The notes under the pieces are model-generated. The model was not told the DNA's origin. It searched no databases and worked only from the letters and a program-made list of their open reading frames with translations. DNA of 64,000 nt from Mangifera indica (Eukaryota > Streptophyta > Magnoliopsida > Sapindales > Anacardiaceae). How positions within the stretch are numbered: the first letter of the stretch is position 1; every line of letters starts with the position of its first letter. This document shows, piece by piece, positions 61,660 to 64,000 of this stretch. Location: positions 5,332,001 through 5,396,000 of the forward strand of contig NC_058147.1 in the NCBI RefSeq assembly GCF_011075055.1, written 5' to 3'. A program made the translations under genes and the position numbers.

Positions 61660-63960
61660 ATGGGAGACACTTCGGCCGCGAAATTCCAAAGCCACCTTGA
61701 AATCAAGAAGCCACAGCCACCCTCACCTCCTCTTCGTCGCTTCTCCTTATCGGAAAACCAAGACCAAGGACACCAAAAAACTCCGTTCTTCAAGTCTCGC
61801 GCCGGTACGCGAAAAAACGACACGTTGATCATCTCTATCTTCGTGATCCTCCATGTCGTGGTCTTCATTGCCACCATGGTTGCCAATGATTGCCGGAGAA
61901 ACTCTCACGGTGACTGTACAGTCAAAGCGCTTGGAAGGCTGTCGTTTCAGCCACTCTCTGAGAATCCTTTACTCGGTCCCTCTGCTTCTGCGTCAGTAAT
62001 TTTTTTAATTTCTTTATGCGAGTTTGTTTTGTCTGAAATGAGAACCTTCCCGTCATTTTTCCGGTTAAAATTTAGGTTTCTTGTGATTTGGCGTTTGTAA
62101 CAAGAGAATATGATATCTTGATACTCTTAGTTTTTGTGTATTAAGAATGCCAAATGTTTGCATTAGGTTTTCTCATAGCTCTAATCTTGATGCAGCTTCG
62201 CTTACTTACTTGACAATTCTTGAAAATTTTTGTTTGAATATATCTCTAATTATATAATTGTTGGTAGGCAAGGTAAATAATACTAAAAAAAGGATGTAAA
62301 AATAACCTGCTTGCTGCGCTAACCATTTAACTCAAGATTTATGAATATTCAGGGTTTTCAGAAATCTTACCTGTGATTATCCATGGTGAATCCTTAAAAT
62401 TTAAAAAGTTGTGCTTATATATCAATCCCATCTTGTTGCGGAGGAATTTTAAAAGAAAGAAAAGTAAATTTTTTATTTGTGCATTAAACCTTTCTGTTTC
62501 CAGTCATTCCGTAGCCCAGTATAAGAAACTTTTGACATGCTGTGAGTGTATGCCGTAATTGACTCGCTGATGCTTTTTGTACTTCAAGCTTTAGCCCCAA
62601 CCTTCTTGATTCGTTCTAGTTGATATATTTCTGAGAAAAGTCTAGACGTCCCTTCCTGAGCTTTCTTAAGTTTATAAACCTGTTTCTTACAAGTGCTACA
62701 CAGATATCTTCTTTTGAGCATTCGTTCGAGTTTTTATCATGCCATTAAACAGACAAACGCTTGTCCATCTTCTGGGTGCAGAATAGTGTTTGTGCTAGAA
62801 GCTTTAAGACTTCATAGTCCAATATTTTAGTTTAAATCTCTAGTGTTTGTCAAGCAAACTGAAAATGAAGCAGTATAATGAATTATCATAACTGACAAAA
62901 TTATTAATACGTTCTCACAGGCTTGATGAAATGGGAGCTCTCCGGCAGAATTTTCTGCAAGCGAATCACCATAGTTGGCGTCTGTTCACATGCACAGGGT
63001 TGCATGCCGGGCTCATTCATCTAATCATCAACCTCGGAAGTGTCATCTTTGTAGGAATTCACTTTGAGCAAGTGTTTGGACCATGTAACTACTTTGCCAT
63101 CATATTAGCTATAGAATCGTAATTAAGAATCATTGCATGATACTATGGGTTTACAGTTAGATTCTGAATGCTATTAATGGGATTTACCTTCTTTTATTTT
63201 TTTCTGGTGCACAGTGAGAACAGGTATCATCTATGTACTCTCTGCATTTGTTGGAACCTTGGTCGCTGCACTCTTCATCAGAAATAGCCCAGCAGTCAAT
63301 TCCTCTGGTGCATTATTTGGGTTACTTGGAGCTATGCTTTCTGAGCTCATACGCGACTGGAATGTTTACACAGATAAGGTCCTTTACCTTCTCTTTCACT
63401 GGCACCACCCAAGTCATTTATTCTCCGTTAATCTTGCTAATGGGTGCATTGATCCTCCTTTGCTTGATTTCAGTTGGCTGCCATATCATTTCTTTCCATT
63501 GTCTCCACAATCAATTTTGTCGTCGGTTTACTACCTTATGCAAACAACTTTTCAAGCATTGGAGGTCTCATATCGGGATTTCTACTTGGTTTCATACTTC
63601 TGTTCACCCCTGACGATAAGCCTTTGGTTCACAACAAGGCAGGCCTTTATGAGTACAATACCAAAACTTATATCAAATCAAAGCTGAAGCTAGACAGGCC
63701 AATCATGGGTGTTTGGCTTATTCTTTTTGTTGTTCTGTGAGTTCTCTTTCAATTCGGTGTTAAGCTCTTTCCTGCTGTCGGTCCATATCTTTTTCGGCTA
63801 GATATTGTGAGATATGCTTTTATTTGCATGCAGGCTTCTTGGATCTCTTGCAGCAGTACTTACAGGAATGAATATGAACCAGTATTGCAACTGGTGCAAA
63901 TATGTTGACTGCATTCCTTCTAAAAGGTGGAGTTGCAATGACGTAACAGCTGATTGCGAG
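61660..63960 (+). CDS. Rhomboid-family membrane protein, 3' end outside window
   Basis: Five in-phase exons (61660-61991, 62921-63084, 63215-63378, 63474-63736, 63834-63960) give 350 residues; the last exon ends at a good donor (GAG|GTATAG), so more lies beyond 64000. The cytosolic N-terminus is Pro/Lys-rich to about 55, then TM1 (TLIISIFVILHVVVFIATMV). The rhomboid landmarks follow: WRLFTCTGLHAGLIHLIINL (L1/TM2 His and Asn), NSSGALFGLLGAML with candidate nucleophile Ser196, and NNFSSIGGLISGFLLGF in TM6. Active plant rhomboids have DNFAHIGG there, but the His is Ser248, and the GxSG motif is NSSG. After a hydrophobic segment comes a Cys-rich lumenal tail (YCNWCKYVDCIPSKRWSCND). Likely a catalytically inactive rhomboid (pseudoprotease) of the secretory pathway. 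The family call is firm; inactivity is inferred. Confidence 0.85.
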
Positions 63961-64000
63961 GTATAGTTTTGATTTTAGTGCATCAAATTGTGTCATTCAA

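Overview
This window is nuclear DNA of a eudicot plant, most likely a woody rosid. The genes have many short exons with GT-AG introns, and intergenic DNA is very AT-rich and full of small inverted-repeat transposons. The proteins match plant-only families: a FANTASTIC FOUR-type protein, ALD1, a land-plant GPAT, a clade I TGA factor, a plant PPR protein and an At4g37920-type chloroplast protein. There is also a nuclear tRNA-Trp(CCA). All homology statements are from memory of the families; no search was run.

Layout, left to right: FAF-domain gene (2.7-3.6 kb, +); decayed 3' part of an NT-C2/myosin-heavy-chain-like coiled-coil gene (4.8-6.9 kb, -); two tandem paralogues of a tiny plant protein (8.8-9.1 and 10.8-11.0 kb, -); ALD1-like aminotransferase with 8 exons (12.0-15.1 kb, -); TRM9-like tRNA wobble-uridine methyltransferase (17.5-20.6 kb, +); transposon-rich gap (21-24.3 kb); GPAT2/3-like acyltransferase (24.6-26.3 kb, +); PPR gene (29.2-31.1 kb, -) head-to-head with an At4g37920-like chloroplast gene (31.4-34.4 kb, +); ATG14-like autophagy gene (36.7-41.1 kb, +); gene-poor island with a hAT element, its paralogous empty site and an ABI5-type bZIP remnant (42-48 kb); TGA1/4-type bZIP gene (48.3-52.3 kb, +); decayed J-domain gene (53.5-55.4 kb, +); phosphopantothenate-cysteine ligase (56.3-59.3 kb, -); tRNA-Trp (61.4 kb, -); rhomboid-family gene running off the right edge (61.7 kb to end, +).

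The genes do not form an operon-like system. Two belong to salicylate/pipecolate immunity (ALD1 and TGA1/4), but they lie 35 kb apart and I see no mechanistic link. I did not find a convincing undescribed multi-gene system. The strongest unusual observations are: (1) a foldback MITE family with 9-bp target duplications, at least six copies; (2) a hAT-type element caught beside its own empty site in a local duplication; (3) a TGA1/4 protein with serine at both positions of the redox cysteine pair, and four TGACGT boxes in its promoter; (4) a rhomboid with the catalytic Ser but no catalytic His; (5) an ALD1 whose N-terminal region lacks the usual YLFPEI-type segment; (6) a J-domain gene with two stops, a damaged splice junction and no HPD histidine; (7) an exon-phase mismatch in ATG14.
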